Positions 34,755-47,800 of a DNA stretch of 64,000 nt are shown piece after piece (positions within the stretch are counted from its first letter, which is position 1; the number at the start of each line of letters is the position of its first letter). The notes under the pieces were generated by a model. The model did no database searches. It was not told the origin of the DNA and saw only the letters and a program-made list of their open reading frames with translations. Origin of the DNA: Todiramphus chloris collaris (Eukaryota; Chordata; Aves; Coraciiformes; Alcedinidae); contig JANVCC010000018.1 in the NCBI GenBank assembly GCA_025345505.1, positions 5,937,741 through 6,001,740 on the forward strand, written 5' to 3'. A program made the position numbers and the translations under genes.

Positions 34755-34881
34755 GAGGAGAGACACAGTGAGATAAAACCACTTACCAAGCCACACTGCA
34801 ATTCAGTGAAAGTACCAGGGAACAGAAGCCCAGCCCTGTGCCCTACTGCTCTACTCGTCCAACCATTAGACCATGAAATCA
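34755..34881 (-). mobile_element. MIR-like (CORE-SINE) element with tRNA-like head
   Basis: On the minus strand the sequence begins TCATGGTCTAATGGTTGGAC, which matches the tRNA-derived head of amniote MIR/CORE-SINEs (GTCTAGTGGTTAGAGCA). It continues GGGCTGGGCTTCTGTTCCC and GAATTGCAGTGTGGCTTGG, then TCTCACTGTGTCTC. These match the usual landmarks of the family (GGTTCTATTCCCAGCTC, TTGCTGTGTGACCTTGGG, TCACCTCTCTGTGCCTC). It is diverged and truncated at the 3' side. The tRNA-like head is part of the SINE and is not a working tRNA gene. Confidence 0.7.
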
Positions 34882-36154
34882 CCCTTTTTACATGGCTGAG
34901 AAAAGTTTGAGGGCTCTAAGCAATAATAACACTGTGGGAATAATCCATTTGAGTATCCTAATTACAAACTTTTTTGTGGGCTTCTTATTGCAGCAGTATA
35001 GCTGTGCTGGGTCACAGCATTTCTGACACTGTGACACACACGGACGTTAGTAATGGCAAGCTCAATTCAACCCACTTCTATCACCTTTGATGTGTTCTTA
35101 CCCCAAAAAATGAATCGATGGGAGAAGAGCAGCATTCGGCTACTCAGCATTTTGGCCGCTTTGATTCTGGCTGCTCAGTGCAACCCTGGCAGCTTTATTA
35201 TAAACACAGAACATGTTTTGGAACGACAGGCAGGACTCAGCAGTCATTTCCTTAGTCTGGGACTGGTTCATTTCCATTTATCACACTCACACAAAGCAAG
35301 GTGTATAGACAATACAGGGCAGGGAGATGACTTCAAAGCAAATTCCTCTCTGCCATGGAGTATGGGGTTCCCTTAGAAAGGAGCTGTTCCACTTGTCAGG
35401 CCAATTAGCAGCAGCTCTGCCACTTTGGTGGGAGAAGCAGGGGAGAGGGTCCAGTGAGAAAAGGAATGAAACCCCCACGTGATTTGCTGGATCACCCCTG
35501 AAATACCCGGGGGAAATCTGCATGCAGAAACATCTCCTATTTCCTGCAGACACAGTCAGCCCATCTAAGGAGGCTGCCAAGGAACACAAGGTGCATAGCA
35601 AGCCCAGTTCTTCACTCCACATTGACAAGCAGAGAGGGACCTTCATGCTCGTCTAGAATTTGCCATGGGAAATCAAGGAGAAAGGCAAAGCACTTCAACT
35701 GCTTTTTCCAGACCCCCAAGCCTTTGATACTTCTCCGCAGTAATAAATTATGTGAAGCAGTGATTCACAAGGAGCCAAGCCCTATCAGAAAGAATTAGAA
35801 GGGGCAAAGAAGACCATCCTCTTGCCAGTTACTAAAACAGCAGAAGCAAAAGCTGGAACTTGCAAGCATTTGCACCACTGGACTAGGGAAAGCAGCTTTG
35901 AGGACCCCTGACTCTAGAGACACCTGCTCCATGCTTTTGTGTGGCACCAAGCTACTTCCTAAGCAGTCTGACTCCGGGAATAAGTGACACTCTCAGGGCA
36001 CGTCTCCTCCACAGGCTGCCCTTAGCTCATGAGAGCGGGCCCAGAGGAATTGTTCTTCCTTCCAGAAAGGATGAGCAAATCAGAGCTGATGGCTACATAA
36101 AGCTAACTCAGCTCCTGAAGAGAACAACATCTTAGTGGTCATTTTTTTGTCCAT
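34882..36154. other. Intronic stretch, no feature seen
   Basis: No exon or transposon was recognised. Confidence 0.5.
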
Positions 36155-36216
36155 GTTAATGGTGGGGCTCCATGATCTTAAAGGTCTTTTTCAACCTAGA
36201 TGATTCTATGATTCTG
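36155..36216 (+). mobile_element. CR1 LINE, short 3' tail
   Basis: GTGGGGCTCCATGATCTTAA, AGGTCTTTTTCAACCTAGAT and GATTCTATGATTCTG form the final part of a CR1 in sense orientation, of the same type as the scrap at 6785-6846. Confidence 0.8.
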
Positions 36217-38229
36217 TCACTGCCTCCTGAGATCCATCCATCACAGAAAGGTATATTCCATATCATGCAGTCACCCAGCTTGGGTGTATATGGGCCATAC
36301 CAGTGACTCCACCATCTTCAAGCTGACCCAGATGGCTTGCTACCCAATTTGGGCTTCACACATCTTGTCATATGACAAGAAGGGATGCCCCTGTCACTTG
36401 TTTTTCTTCTACACCCTCAAAAATAATAACTAGTGGCAGGTCCCCTTCTCTTGCCCTGAGACAAATGGCATGGTCTTGGCTATATGGTTAATCCCTTATA
36501 GCTTCCAAACTAGTACTGCTGGACCCCACATGCCCATCCCTAACTCCAGAGATTGCACTCAAACTGTTTAGGAAAGTGCTGGGAGGATGGTCTGGCAGTA
36601 CAACAGTCTATGAAACCATCCTGACACTATGGCCACAATCCATGATTTCTTGTATAAATCAGAAGGAAAAGAAGCCAGAGAATGGATATAGATGGATAGA
36701 GCCCACATCAAAACTACGGCACAGCAGAAACCCCTCTCAGGCACATTCTTCAGTCACTCCTGTACTTCATGCAGAGCCTAAAAGTGATGGGAATATACCA
36801 TTCGAAAAAATCTATGGCAAATAATAAAATCCAGGGTGAGTTACAAAGAAGGAGCTCAACATTTCAAAGCATCACCTGCACTCTAAAGCATTCCCACATG
36901 TCGGAAAAGAACATTAAAACCCAGTGCAATTGGCACTCACAAAAGCAGGTCTGAAGGGATATCTTGATTTCTGTATTACTCATCTTCAGACAAAGGGTTC
37001 TGAGCATTTCCAGCAGCATGAAGCTGTATGTTAATTTGATTTCATCCCCTAGATGGACTATTATTGGGGTAGATGTTCAGTCTAAACTCATAAAAACAAA
37101 TTCAGGGCTCCAGCTGGGTATATGTGAACATTTCCACCTACACAAGCAGCAGCAGTCATTTCTCAGGCTGAAGTGCCATCTTTTATAATCTTCACTATTG
37201 ATTTTAGTGCTGGGTTAAAAAAACTCCTGAAACACTTAAATATTCATCGTGACCAAAGGTCCCTAGCTCTCTTAGATTATTAAAAAGAAAAGACATGAAA
37301 AATGCAACTGTGTATCTCACTATTGATTTTTTTCTTATCACTTTTCCTCCCAAAAAAAAAAAAAAAAAAAAAAAAAGGCTTTTTGAGCAGAAGTTTTTGT
37401 TCCGTTATTTCTATTAAAATCCTCATCTTATTTGGAATTTTCAGGTTCAAAGTCTGGGAAAAACAATCTTGAGAAAAAAGAATTTGTAGAACCTGGTTTT
37501 ACTTAAAATAGAACCTGAGACTGTTACTTGGCATTATGTTTTAAAGTGAGATGTTTTCCCATCACCACAATAACTGACACTTTTGGCTAGCCGTTTGCTA
37601 AGTTACTTTGAACTATTGAATAGCCTGCTAATGCTGAGCTGAAGTTCTGGACCCTCTCAAGAACCAAAATTTTTCATCAATCCACCTGTAAATGGATTCA
37701 ACCCAGCACTAAACAGGCTGAATTTCTTTCTCCTCATCAAACCTCAGCCCAGGATCTGCCACGCTGCACATGTGCACAGCCAGCTCTCCCTCAGGAAGGA
37801 GAGTACTCTCCAGGCAAACCCCTGCTTTCCCAAAGACCACAGGAGAGCACATCCAGGCCAAGCAGGGAGGGAGGAGAAGCAGCCCAGGCTGGGGGAACAG
37901 ACGGATCGGGGTTTCCACCTCTTTCAGAACTTTCTTTTGAAAGCTGGCAGACCCCAAAGAGACTTGGCTATTCGAGTCCCAAATGCATGGGGTCTCTTTG
38001 GTAGACATTTTCTTAATCAGTAAAGCCCAAATCCTAGCTCACCTCACCGTGTGCAACCCAATTACTGAGATTTCAAAGCCAAGCAGCACTATTAAACCTG
38101 TTTTGCCAGACCTCCACCGTAACACAGGTTTTAGGTGTTCACATGACAAACTGTTCGCTAAAGCTCAATAACTTCAAAAAGATGCATTCGCTGAGTAAAC
38201 CACTGCATTTTGGATTGAAAAGCTCTGAG
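36217..38229. other. Intronic stretch with one poly-A tract
   Basis: A 25-base A run lies at 37352-37376, with no retrocopy recognised upstream. Nothing else was recognised. Confidence 0.5.
37352..37376 (+). repeat. Poly-A tract, 25 bases
   Basis: This is an uninterrupted A run after TTTTCCTCCC. No poly-A signal, retrogene body or target-site duplication was recognised near it. Confidence 0.9.
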
Positions 38230-38540
38230 CAACCAAAAATCTGTGGCACACCTTCATAAGCTACACTAATAGTTAATTACCCTCTTTGTTAAATGCTCAT
38301 GTCTTGTTTCCAGAATTACTCACAACTGGATACAGTGCCAGGCTCTCTCTAGTTGAGGTAAATGAGTGTATTTTCCTTCTCTCCGTTCCTTTCACTACAC
38401 TTCTGGAATACAAAATGAGATTCGCTAATAGTAATTGAGCTGTTGACAAGTCTTCCCAGCCAGGGACATAGAATTAGTGATGCTAACCTTCATAAATTAC
38501 AAACCCAACAGTAATTAGTGTTTTTCTTGGAGCTCCATCT
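38230..38540. promoter_or_regulatory. Candidate regulatory element, homeodomain-motif cluster
   Basis: Within about 310 bases there are five or more TAAT-core words: ACTAATAGTTAATTACC, GCTAATAGTAATTGAGC, GAATTAGTGATGC and CAGTAATTAGTG. They lie in otherwise non-repetitive sequence. Clusters of TAATTA/TAATTG are typical of homeodomain-bound enhancers, and long introns of developmental guidance genes often hold such elements. This is inference from motif density only; conservation could not be tested. Confidence 0.3.
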
Positions 38541-41500
38541 CCTGGAGACAGGTGATTATGGGAGAATCCCCACTTTACTTACTTTGCAAGTACATTTTAG
38601 ACACTGTGGAAAAATCTGGAAGTGCTTTGAGTACTCTTAACAGATGTATGGGTACAATCAAAGACAGACTGAATTTATTCCAACTTTACTTAGTTCTCAT
38701 TAAAATGAATGATTATTGTTATAGTAGATGTCATGATTTGTAGCTGTTGAATGATTGGAGGGAGAGAGACTGCAGAGTTATCTTTGAGATAAGCAAAGGC
38801 TGAAATTTCCAAAGAAACCGACAGGTCCTCGTTCTGGGGCTGAGAGGAAAAGAGATGACCACAAGAGTTTCGAGATTTGATGCAGGCACCAAGGGAGTTC
38901 ATAACAGCTTTGCTGCTACCTTTAAGAGATCAACTATCAACTCTCATCTGAAGTTTGAAGTATGAAGTGTGTTTTGCCAATGGAAATCTTCTCTGGCCAA
39001 GAAGAGCTACAAAGACATCTATATGCAACCTCAGCTGAGACACAGAAAAATCAGCATGCTTCTCATTGAACACGTCAAGGTAGAGGTACCTCCTGCAGTT
39101 AAAATGTGCAGTCCTGATATAAAAAAAGCCCCGAGTGTTGGCCCAGGACTTGCATGTTTTACACGACAACTGAGAAATAATGACTTCCATAAACAATCAC
39201 TACTGCTACTTAGTGATGATCCATGAATCGAAGAAGACTTGTGCTATTCTATTATTTGAATGTATTGCTTGAACTAGTAAGTTTAAGTGAGACACAGGAG
39301 ATCTAATTGAAGTTTCCATGCAAGCTGGTCCTTGTGTATTCTGAAAACCAAGACAAATATCTTTTACAACAACACAGAGTGACCTCCTTGACTTAATGAA
39401 AGGCAGCACCACACTAATCTGCAAGAGCATACAGGATGTTCAGCTTTCGCATTCCCCACATGTTTTTCTTCTTCTGAATCTGCACTGTCAATGTTTGTCT
39501 CCAAGTTCAATTTGCCTTAAGGGTAATCTAACAGTCCCCAGGTTCTTGCTCTGGACAGGGTTAAGTCAGGCTAATTCGATCGGTCTCCCACTGAGCTCAG
39601 ACAAACAAGCCCACACATCCCTCCTGGGGCAGGGGGAAACCTACTACTCTGGCTCCACGGTATTAGTAGCAGAGGAGACCCTCTGCTATCAAGAAAATTA
39701 CATTTTCTAGTACCTGCAGGAAACACAGAAGGAATTTCTCTGGGAATTCAGCCTCTCGTGCTCAGCTGGAGCAAGATCTTAATTCACAAACAGCAAATTT
39801 CTGCTCTATTTTTGATTATTCAATGAAAATTTCTATTCTCTTAAGGCCTGGTAAACAGATGATTGGGTGCTGTTTTAGTGGAGTTAGCTCTCTGCAGAAG
39901 ACTATTTGATAGCTTAGCTTGTCCTTAGTTGTGGTCCCCACGAGAGAACTTAAGAGTTTTGTACTCCTCTGAGTAAAATGCTGCTGATCAGCACTGTAAA
40001 CACTTAGCCCTTTTTGTTTGTTTTTGCTTTCAGTGTGCAGCAGGCAGGAAGTTAATCCCACATCTGGGCTGCAGTGCATAACCTTGCGGTGTATTTCTGT
40101 GATTTCCCCTTTTACCTACGTGCTGTACAAAGTCCCACCTTACCTGCTCAAACCTCACCATTCCCTGAAACCCAGCAGCATCTCCCCAGTGACTCTTCAC
40201 TCAGCTGACAATCCCCTTGATAACTCTTCATATTCAGACAGCATAGTCTGCAATACATATGTGATAAAAGGTTTAATTGTCCTTAATTTATTAACGCTGA
40301 TTTCAGTTTATATCAAAAGTGCAGGGGAAAAAAAAAACTAGTTCCCACCTATGGTGCTACTTCAGCAATGACATCAAATAAGAGTCTGTGATAAATCTCT
40401 AACTTACATTTTAAAAGCTCCACTTAATCCCATTAGAAGTTTAAAAAGAAGTTAATATTTAACTTTATATCTACATGTTTTAAAAGTTTATTCTTCTTTG
40501 GTTTTTTGTTCCCTAAGTGATTTTTGTGTGTGAAAGTTTAACAAGAAATGCTTTCAAAGAGGGGAATCCAGTTTGATTTGTCTGAGCTACTGCTCTGTTC
40601 TTCTTAAAACTGTAGTCTAAAACAGAAACCCAGATACACACCAGAATTATTAAATACTTTCTGAGTCTCAGTCTCCTTTACAATGCCAACAGACACTATA
40701 CATACCTCAGAATAGTCAGAGAGATAAATAAGGAATCCAGGATTGCTTTTAAAAATAAAGAGAATATATCCTCCCCCTAAAACTGTCAGATGTGATCAAC
40801 ATCTGGCTACATCTGCATGGGTTTGTAAATGGGACATGATAGTGCAGAATGACAATCTCTAGCTGCACCTGATCAAGATGGCATTTGAAACAGTGGCAGC
40901 TGAAAACACAGCAGAATTGATGGGAAAGGCAACCTTTAAAAAGGCATGTGCAGAAGCATTAGGCACCTGTTTGCCTTATTGACAGGGCAGGCTTTGTTTA
41001 AGAAGAACAGCAAGCATATTTAATCTTCGTGTCAAAAGACACAGTGACATTAGAGGGTAGACAGTTACCTCAGGGACAAAACTACGCCCTTTAATCATCC
41101 TGATCCACATTGTTTTGAACACTTGAGCTTGATTCAATACCTTCACCCCCGTGTTCTTACTCCCCACTTCCTCTGCGTTGACTTGGAAAGGTCCAGGACT
41201 CTAGCCCTCATTTTAAAGGTGGTAATTACACAAAACTGGCAACACCAACAGGTTCTGGTTCCAGGTCAAGTCACACCAGAGAATAAGGAGGAGATATTAA
41301 TTATAGAGAGTGGATAATTGCTTCCTTAGCAGCTAATCCTCCCATTTATCCACCCAAAAGGTCAGATCCAGAAACCCAACACCCTTTCAAAGTACAGTGA
41401 ATAATCTGTCCTTGTGGCCCTACGCCAGAACTCTTGGCTGAGCGCTAATCTGGACTACTCAGGGGCAAAGAGCCTGCGCCAGCCCTCTAAAGAAAATGTA

Positions 41501-44500
41501 AACACTCATATTTCTTCCTGGCCACTTGAAATAGGCACCTTAAAGCAATCAGAAACAGGCACTAATGCAATTCATCACAGCCAATTTCTGTTGTTCAGCC
41601 AAGACAAGCAATAGTTCGGTGTCTCGCTATGCAAAGACAAGGCAAAACACAAGGACTGCAAGCCTGTCTTCACATAAACTGGTGTGAGGCACGACCCTGT
41701 TCAAGCAAAGATGTTCTGGGTTAAGCACTAAGATTCTCTTCTGCTCCACGGCGAGATGAGGTGTCTCTTATCAGACTTGCCAACTACAAGCACACCCAAC
41801 CAGCGTCGCCAACGCACATCACATCCGAGCAGACACACTCCCACTCTTCCAATCGAAGCTGTTTGGGGTCAGAGAGCCAAGTGAATAGTCTGGCAGCAGG
41901 TCAGTGGCCTCTGACTAATCCGACCAAATATAATAGTAAATTGAACATTCTTTTCCTATAATGAATCCTATTGATCAAGCACCTTGGACGTATGATGTGT
42001 GCAGAAAGCCACGTTGAGCTTTTCAGGTAAAATAGTCCCAGTCTTTCATTATTCTTTGAAGAACCCTTAGCACCCATCAAGCAAGCATATGGGTGCCCTG
42101 CTATCTCTAGCTCTCACTTCCAAGCTCTATTTTAATTTGGTCAGACTATCCTTATGTCCCTGTACACAGTCCTTCTCAGACAGCAAGCTGAGTGATGGCA
42201 AGGCAAGTGGTGGAAAAAAAGCAAAAGTTGGAAGTTTCCTCTCTGCTGTGGCCTCTTCCTAAACTCCCGTACACATTTTCCCCCATCCCAGCTACAGAAC
42301 AAGACCACACTTCTGGAGGAATATAAAATGAAACCCATCAAACTCTGTTTTAACAAATTAGAATGAGCAGAGGAAGTTCTTGCATTACAATGCTGCAGCA
42401 TTTTTGATGCAGAAGTCCTAAAGTCAGATTTCCTTTTTGGTAAGATTAGACTCCCACAGCAAAGTTTTGTTCCATTAGTTAATCCAAAGGAAAACCACCC
42501 AGCGACTTTTAAGTGACATGGGCTCAGACCCAGATTCAATAGAAGATTTAGCTCTTGAGTCCTGCTTAAAATCCTTACTTCCCACCAAAAATCAGCCAAG
42601 AAGCCAGGAGTCTGAGCAGGAGCCAAGGTCCTACTTAGTTAAGATCCTACTTAAGTCATGGTGTTTCAAAGACCATTTAAAAGAACTGACTTTTGGAGAT
42701 GTGTCTCCCTCCCTGTTGCCCATTAAGGGGCCTGTACCAACACTGGAAGGAGCTAAATTCCAGTCGGTCAGGTAAGGAAGAATCATTGCAAAGCAGGCTT
42801 TTTGCACAAGCGAAACGCCTCAGACCAGGGCAGAGCAAGGCATTTTGCTTTATTTCCTTTAATATCTAGACAACTCAAATAAGCCTTGATAGCTTTCAGA
42901 AAACTAGACAAACAAAATAATGGGACTCACACAAAAGAGCTGAATAAATGCCTCAGGCAGATGAGGGGATGTTCTCCATGACATATAAAATTTATGTAAT
43001 AACTTTTATTTAACGTGTCATCAACTAGCTTCATTTGTTCTTTCCTGATGGCACTTTTTGTTCCCCACACAGACCCGAATCTTAATTTGTTACAGGACAA
43101 CGGAAACCTCTTTCTTTTGATATTTAATATCAGCAATTTTTTTGGCACACATAGGTCATATTTCCCAGTCATTGCTCTGCTTACTGATCAGAAAGTGACT
43201 CTGAAGAGCCGGGAAAAGCCAATGCCCCAGCAGCAGCAGCTGGCAGACGTGCAGCCTGTACTTCCCTCTCTGCTGCCTTGGAAAGAAAGAGCAGGAGAGA
43301 GAACTTCACAGCCTCAAAACTGGGCAGAATTTGATCCTCCCTTCAACACACAAACCATCATATAATCAAACTCTGTAAATGAAATCAGAGTCAGTTTTGA
43401 GCTGCAATCCTGTGGCAAAGACTCCATTATCTGAAGAGTGCCAGCTTTGTGTTTGAACTACACATCTGGGGGTTTTTTCCCCCCCCCTGGTCTTGGGCTT
43501 TTTAAAATTCCTTTCCCCCACCCTGCTTGTGAGTCAGTCTTTGCCTGCAACATTCCTCTGTGAAACCCCTTTGTTTCCTTTCCTGTTAGGAAAACGCCTG
43601 CCCTGCAGTGGGCACCGTCACAGCCTAGTAAGTTGGCACTTGGTTGTGCTTTTCCACTCCAACAGTTCTGTGCAGCCATCAGCTGCAAAACAACATATAG
43701 AGGCTGCCAATTAATTTACTGGACCATTAATCAATGTATTCTATACCGGTAACTTTCAAACAGATAAAAGCCATGCAGGACCAGAGCAGAGATGCCAGGG
43801 TGGCAACGCTTGGCTGAGCTGTTCTTGGTCCAGCTTCTGCTCTGCGTAAGGGTAGGAAGGGAGGGAAGAGGTTGGAAAGTGGCTGGGAGGGCTCTGACAG
43901 ATGTGTGGTCATACAGTAAAATCTGAAGGCCGAAGCTGTTTTCATACCTCCTCTCCTTTGCTGGAAACATCCAATTCACACAGGCATTGGCTCCTGAACT
44001 GCCAGTTCTTTCTTTGGTTAGTTGGAGAGGCACCCAGCCCTTGGCTAAGGCAAGTGACACAGGCCCCTCATTTCAAACAGCTTTATTTACAACATGAGCA
44101 CAAAGCAGATACAGGACTGGACATGGAAGTCATATCTGATTCCCTGTATCTGACACATATATACAAGAGACAGAGGCATTTGTGTTTGTGTCATATGATG
44201 TTTGGACAAGGACCCATCACAGTACACCCACAGAGTCCCTCTGAAGACTGACGGGAAGCAGGTCACAATAACAGTTGAGATGACCAGAAGCTACACCCTG
44301 CCCACATGTTGGGGGGACTCAGGAAAGAGGACACCTGGGAGCAGAGAAGGTCAATTTTTCTGGCAGAGAACTTAACAGCTGGGAATCAAGACATAAATGA
44401 CTGTCCTCTTGACTGCAGGTCCCCAGACACACAGTACACTTACACCTTAATTCCAGCTGAACCATTGGGACTGGCAAAACCTCATGCCAAGTTATTGGGG

Positions 44501-47500
44501 TGCCTGTGGCAAAGAACTGGCAACGAAGTGTGGAAACCCCCCTCTGCCCAGGTGCCAGCAGCACAGGCTGGGAGGGTGCAGAGCCGTGTATAGCTTCAGG
44601 CTTCATCTTGAACACTTGCTGGCAACAGCCATCTCCCTCCAACACAACCCATCCCTCCTGGAGGGGAACCAGGCACTGAAGAGCATTGTCCCTGAACCAT
44701 CAATACAATGCTTATGGAGGCTAACTCCAGTTAATGTTTACGTGGGGTTTTAATCTGCCCACTTGCTTTCAGGCTTTTACTACCAGCCCAGTCTGAATTT
44801 CCACTGTTCATTGACACAAACGTTACCGGAGAGAGGAGCATTGAATGTCTCCAAGCCCATTTACCCTCCACCTCAAAAGGTAGAGGGGTGGGTCCTGTAC
44901 AAACACATTTTTTTGTCTGAGGGTGCCTGACAAAGCAGAGCCTGACCTTTCCCCTTCAGGGGAACAGCAGGCTTCAATTAAACCTTGCTGAGGGTCTGGG
45001 CTATTTTCCCCTTTTGAGGGTCAGGGTGATGCTTGAACTCTCCTTGCCTCAGCTCTCCCACCCACCCCATCAATCTCCCCTCTGCCCTGCCCGGCAGCTG
45101 GGGCCACTGTGATTTATAACAGCCTCTCCTGACAGCTGCCTCCCCTCTGGGACTTTTCTTGACACTGCCGAGTGCCACCACTCACTGGACTGCCTGGCAG
45201 TTGGGTCCCCTTCCATCAGCAGAACCTTGACCGACCTTCTGCAGGAGGAGGAGGTCACTTGCCAGATTAACATTTTCTATATTAAATTCACATGGTGTGC
45301 TCTTAGGAAGACATTACTTTGGAACTGAGTTATATGTATAGTGTTGGGTTTGCCCCATGATAATGAAAATAGGACTCAAAATGAGGGTGAAGAAACTACA
45401 ACCCATATTACTCTATGGAAATGGTAAAGGATCTTAGGAGAATGGTCCAACTATGTTTAACTTGCATGCAGATCATTATCACTACAGCACCACTGTGGGC
45501 TAGACCTGTGTTATTGTACACTGGCTGAAGATCCAGCCCATTAAGCTTTAATAATACCAAACACACTAAACTTCTATGAAAAAGTTCCTCCTCTCTCCTG
45601 CCAGGAGATAGGGAGTGCTGACACTGGCCGTGTCCCAGTTACATTTTTCAATAAGACTTCTTATCGTAAACACACTTTTCATTATTTCATTGCCAGATGG
45701 CTACTATTCTGGACACTGCTTTAAAGACTAAGAGCTTTTATTAGACTATTCCAAGCTCAGGCACTCATCAGTAGAGCTGCTGCAATGGCCCAGAGCCCAG
45801 GACAAACTTTTGCCTTCACTGGATGCCCACTAAAAGAAAATAGCACCAGGGTGCTGCCAGGTAAGGTGGCCGGAGTGTGCAATTCCATCTCCTCAGCTCT
45901 TGTTTTAGGCAGCACAGCCAAGCTTGGCAAACCCTGCTCATCATTTCCTGAAAAGGTGTTGACGTAGGCAGGTGAGAGAGGCAAGGAAATGAGTGCCTGT
46001 GTTGAGCCAAACAGAAAGGAGGACTATACTCAACTTTTCGTGGGGCATCTCTTGGGCCAAGAGCCTGTAAGGAACTCAGGGTGGGAAGTGCCTCAGTGTG
46101 TGCTGGTGCTGAAGACACTGAAAGCTAATGGAAGTGAAAGCCAGCAGGTCTCCTCTGCGAAAGCAAAGTCTGGTGACAGTATCTCAGGCTGGGCTAAGCC
46201 AAAACAGAGGTGTTCCTATCTCAAAGGTCACTCTTGAGACCCACAACAATTTTATTGCTCTGGTTTTTTAGCCCTCAAACTTCTATTTCTTGCCTACTTC
46301 GTTGGGGATAAAAGGACTGATCCCAGAAAATGAATAGTTGAGCCCAAACAAAGCATTACGCTGCAAGAGCCTTCAATCTCATCCCAAAAACAAATGTCTG
46401 GATTTCTGAATCTTAAGTCTTACGTATTTGTGGATAAGGGGGCACCATCAACACAACCTTCCCTATGGAATAAAGATATTTAATTATCAGTCTCTTGCAA
46501 AAGAATAAAATGTCAGGATTATTTCTTCTTGCTGAGCCACTTATGACACGAGTACAGCAACAGAATGCCAGTGCCTCGTTAACTTTTGCTGGAGGCCTGT
46601 CTCTTACTGACCAAAACTGCCCTTATAGGCCAAGAAAAATTAAAAAAAAAAAAAACCCAACTGCAGTAGGCCTGGATGAATCCCACAGGGCTGCACTCAA
46701 CTGAGACATCACAAAAACAGATTTTTAGCTGAGAGAAATCACATGCTGCCTCTTGCTACAGCTTTTGTTCTTCAAAGCTACTATTGGCTCTCCTTCCTTC
46801 CAAATTATTGGATCCACTATGCCAGGCCATCTGGCACATCAAAATTTATCTTCAGATTTCATTATCCAACCCACTGAGCCCAGTGTTTCCTCCCATTGAC
46901 TAATGAGATTAGCCCATCACCTCCTAATTGCAGCATTTATACCTAGTCTGTTTTACAACGCCCAAGAAAACAAATCCCCAGGTTGTTTCAGAGTGAATGA
47001 ATGTCATTCTGCTCTCAGAGCAAGCACAGCATTTCTAAGAATAGGAGAGGGCACATACATCAACACAATTAATGCATGTCCTTAGGCTGGAAAGTGAAAA
47101 ATAGAGAAGACAAACACAAATGCACTAATCTCTAACCACTGAGGCCAGCTCCCCACTCCTTGGGCTTGTTTAGCTCTATCAGTGCAGTACAGGGAGTGTT
47201 AGGTGGCAGTTCCTCAGGGTAGGGGAGCAACTGCAAGGCTAGCGACCCACTACGTACACGTTACTTGTAAGGATACTAACTGAGGGTGGGTTTCTAGTTC
47301 CACCACCCTAATAGGAAGTTTCCTGCAAAAAGTTTCCTAAAAAGACAGAGAGAAGGAGTTACAGAATTCCCTTATACCCCTTGCTTATCAGCGAAGTGCC
47401 AAGACCTAAAAAAGGCACAGGAGATGGGCTGGAAGTCAAGCTGACAGCTTGACTGCTCTCCACTTTAGTGGTTCTGAGCAGGATCTGTCTAGTCTAAGCT

Positions 47501-47689
47501 AGCTGTCTGGATTTTATTTGGGTCAGTGGAGAGGAACCAGTAATCATGGGATGTCAGCAATCTCCAGAAGTAGATGTAATGCAAGTCAGATGATGTATCC
47601 CCTAGAAGTCCAAAGGAATAGCTTAGGTGAGATGAAGGTGTCTTTGGAACAGTTAAGGAAAATGAAATCCCACTGATGATGGTACAATC
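38541..47689. other. Intronic stretch, no gene seen
   Basis: About 9 kb of largely unique sequence without recognisable CR1, which is notable beside the repeat-rich left third. Open frames such as 42141-42626 (minus, 161 codons) and 43015-43365 (plus, 116 codons) show no domain. A short poly-A run lies near 46642. Two homeodomain-like spots (43709-43740 and 46895-46945) are discussed in the findings. Confidence 0.5.
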
Positions 47690-47800
47690 TGTGCCTCAGT
47701 TTCTCCATCTACAAGACAGTGTTATCAGTACTTCTTCTCTACAGCAAAATGCTTCTACAGCCACGAATGATCAATGCTATGTGAATTACTCTTGATAGAT
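47690..47800 (+). mobile_element. MIR-like SINE, 3' half fragment
   Basis: TCTGTGCCTCAGTTTCTCCATCTACAA, then TGTTATCAGTACTTCTTCTC, closely matches the MIR 3' half (CTGTGCCTCAGTTTCCCCATCTGTAAAATGG, then AATAATACTTACCTC). Further similarity fades after about 47760. Confidence 0.65.

Noticed and set aside
34755-34881. tRNA gene
   Set aside because: The tRNA-like box belongs to the head of a MIR-like SINE; no cloverleaf with proper acceptor stem is evident.
37352-37376. Poly-A tail of a retroposed copy
   Set aside because: No retrocopy body or flanking duplication was seen.
42141-42626. A 161-codon minus-strand open frame as an exon of EVA1C or a nested gene
   Set aside because: No known domain and no similarity to any EVA1C part; this length is compatible with chance in 64 kb.
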